A DNA stretch of 6,574 nucleotides. Source: Candidatus Methanolliviera sp. GoM_asphalt. GTDB lineage: Archaea > Halobacteriota > Methanoliparia > Methanoliparales > Methanoliparaceae. Shown piece by piece: positions 5,722 to 6,574 of this stretch. Under the pieces are notes generated by a model. The model ran no database searches. It had not been told where the DNA came from and saw only the letters and a program-made list of their open reading frames with translations. The translations under genes were made by a program, and so were the position numbers. Every line of letters starts with the position of its first letter. The stretch's first letter is position 1. The DNA lies in assembly GCA_902158745.1 (NCBI GenBank), contig CABGHH010000095.1:1-6574 (forward strand), read 5' to 3'.

Positions 5722-6574
5722 ATGGACTTTGGATTCAGTGAAGACCAAAAGATATTTAGAGACAGTCTTAGGGATTTTTTGGAGAAGGAGATTGTCCCAA
5801 TAGCAGACGAGAAGGAGAAGATAGGTAAAGCCGCAACGAGAGAAGAAGCGATAGATATAGGAAAGAAGTTCAAGAAGATAGGACTCAGTCCTGATATCGA
5901 GGATATAGGGGGATTTGCAAGCGATCTTTCGACTGTTGGGCTTGTGGCAGAAGAGTTGGGGCGTGTTAGCCCGAGCATTGCACTTCTTATGGGCTATTCT
6001 ATGTCGATTCCGGCGGTGCTCCAATTTTTACCCGATGGAATGGATCTAAAAGAGAGATTGCTCCCAAAAATGAAGCGGTCTGAGATCGTAGCCACCTATT
6101 CTCTAACCGAGCCGGAGGCAGGCTCTGACAGTAGAGCTCTAAAGACCACGGCAGTCTTGGATGGGGATGAGTACGTCATCAACGGTAGTAAGACTTGGGC
6201 GAGCAACGGTCCAATCTCCAATCTAGCTCTGTTGGTTGCAAAGGTTGAGAGCGGAGAGCAGGAGATGTTTTTCATTGACAGAGAACAGTCTCCATACGAC
6301 TCAAACGAGCTGGGGCATCTGGGCCTTAAATTTGGGTCAACAGGGGAGCTTTTCTTGGAAGACTGCCGCGTTCCTGCGGAGAACACTCTGACGAATGTAA
6401 TAGGTGGGATAATGTCTGGTGGTAAAATAGAAGAATTAACGAAAGATCTTGAGATGCCATCAGATTCGCACGTGAAGGATTTGCTTGGTATGATGAATCC
6501 CGTCTCCCTAGTCTTGGCGTTTCTTCGAATTGGGATGGCATTTATGGCAACGGGTATCTCTCAGGCGTGTCTCG
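5722..6574 (+). CDS. Acyl-CoA dehydrogenase, N-terminal part (C-terminus beyond right edge)
   Basis: FAD-dependent acyl-CoA dehydrogenase, which introduces the alpha-beta double bond into an acyl-CoA and passes electrons to an electron-transfer flavoprotein. 284 codons are open to the right edge; the family is usually 380-400 residues. Seen: N-terminal helical domain FGFSEDQKIFRDSLRDFL, GLVAEELGRVSPSIALLMGYS (73-93), the FAD-binding signature TYSLTEPEAGSDSRALKT (125-142), YVINGSKTWASNG (151-163), and LGLKFGSTGELFLEDCRVPAEN (200-221) leading to the C-terminal helical domain RIGMAFMATGISQACL. Between AEN and RIG there are 47 residues where medium-chain enzymes have about 19, an in-frame insertion of roughly 28. 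The catalytic glutamate region would lie beyond the window, so chain-length class cannot be judged. It is probably leaderless from its own promoter. The substrate is unknown; a role in fatty or short-chain acyl-CoA oxidation is inference. Confidence 0.93.
   Translation, partial: MDFGFSEDQKIFRDSLRDFLEKEIVPIADEKEKIGKAATREEAIDIGKKFKKIGLSPDIEDIGGFASDLSTVGLVAEELGRVSPSIALLMGYSMSIPAVLQFLPDGMDLKERLLPKMKRSEIVATYSLTEPEAGSDSRALKTTAVLDGDEYVINGSKTWASNGPISNLALLVAKVESGEQEMFFIDREQSPYDSNELGHLGLKFGSTGELFLEDCRVPAENTLTNVIGGIMSGGKIEELTKDLEMPSDSHVKDLLGMMNPVSLVLAFLRIGMAFMATGISQACL

Noticed and set aside
5694..6541. Several minus-strand frames of 71-103 codons opposite the acyl-CoA dehydrogenase
   Set aside because: The plus-strand frame encodes an unmistakable acyl-CoA dehydrogenase through the right edge; these frames overlap it and each other and show no recognisable protein.
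1..6574. Mobile elements, CRISPR arrays, toxin-antitoxin or defence genes
   Set aside because: No transposase or integrase motifs, no regularly spaced repeats and no small toxin-like frames were found; nearly every base is accounted for by housekeeping or metabolic genes.

Overview
The window looks like chromosomal DNA from a euryarchaeote of the methanogen/alkanotroph kind. The evidence is a methanofuran-biosynthesis enzyme (MfnB), a two-subunit-type archaeal GMP synthetase amidotransferase (GuaAa), an archaeal ATP-dependent DNA ligase, TTTAAA-type TATA boxes at archaeal spacing, probable leaderless genes, and an intact tRNA-Ala without an encoded CCA. An acyl-CoA dehydrogenase in the same window points to a lineage that combines C1-carrier chemistry with beta-oxidation-like steps, such as Archaeoglobi or the ANME-1/Syntrophoarchaeum group. 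That lineage assignment is inference. No mobile element, CRISPR array, rRNA or defence gene was seen.

Left half (1-3708, minus strand, read right to left): mfnB, guaB (IMP dehydrogenase), tRNA-Ala(GGC), guaAa (GMP synthetase glutaminase subunit) and the N-terminal 310 residues of an ATP-dependent DNA ligase that runs off the left edge. The genes are packed extremely tightly: 1 nt between mfnB and guaB, 6 nt from guaB to the tRNA, 3 nt from the tRNA to the guaAa start codon, and a 4-nt stop/start overlap between guaAa and the ligase. This looks like one transcript with a tRNA embedded in it. GuaB and GuaAa catalyse or support successive steps IMP to XMP to GMP. MfnB makes the furan precursor of methanofuran. 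GTP is also the precursor of tetrahydromethanopterin, so the cluster feeds C1-carrier synthesis as well as nucleotide supply.

Centre (3709-3784): a 76-bp divergent promoter with two ATTTAAAT elements 22 bp apart. One appears able to serve both a probably leaderless HisA-like gene to the right and the Shine-Dalgarno-led mfnB to the left.

Right half (3785-6574, plus strand): a HisA/HisF-related TIM-barrel protein of unknown role; 19 nt later a radical SAM protein with a CX4CX2C cluster motif; then, after a 115-bp gap with a T-run and a well-placed TATA box, the first 284 codons of an acyl-CoA dehydrogenase that leaves the window on the right. The most interesting points are the tRNA wedged inside the purine operon, which leaves guaAa essentially leaderless after tRNA processing, and the uncharacterised HisA-like/radical SAM pair divergent from mfnB.
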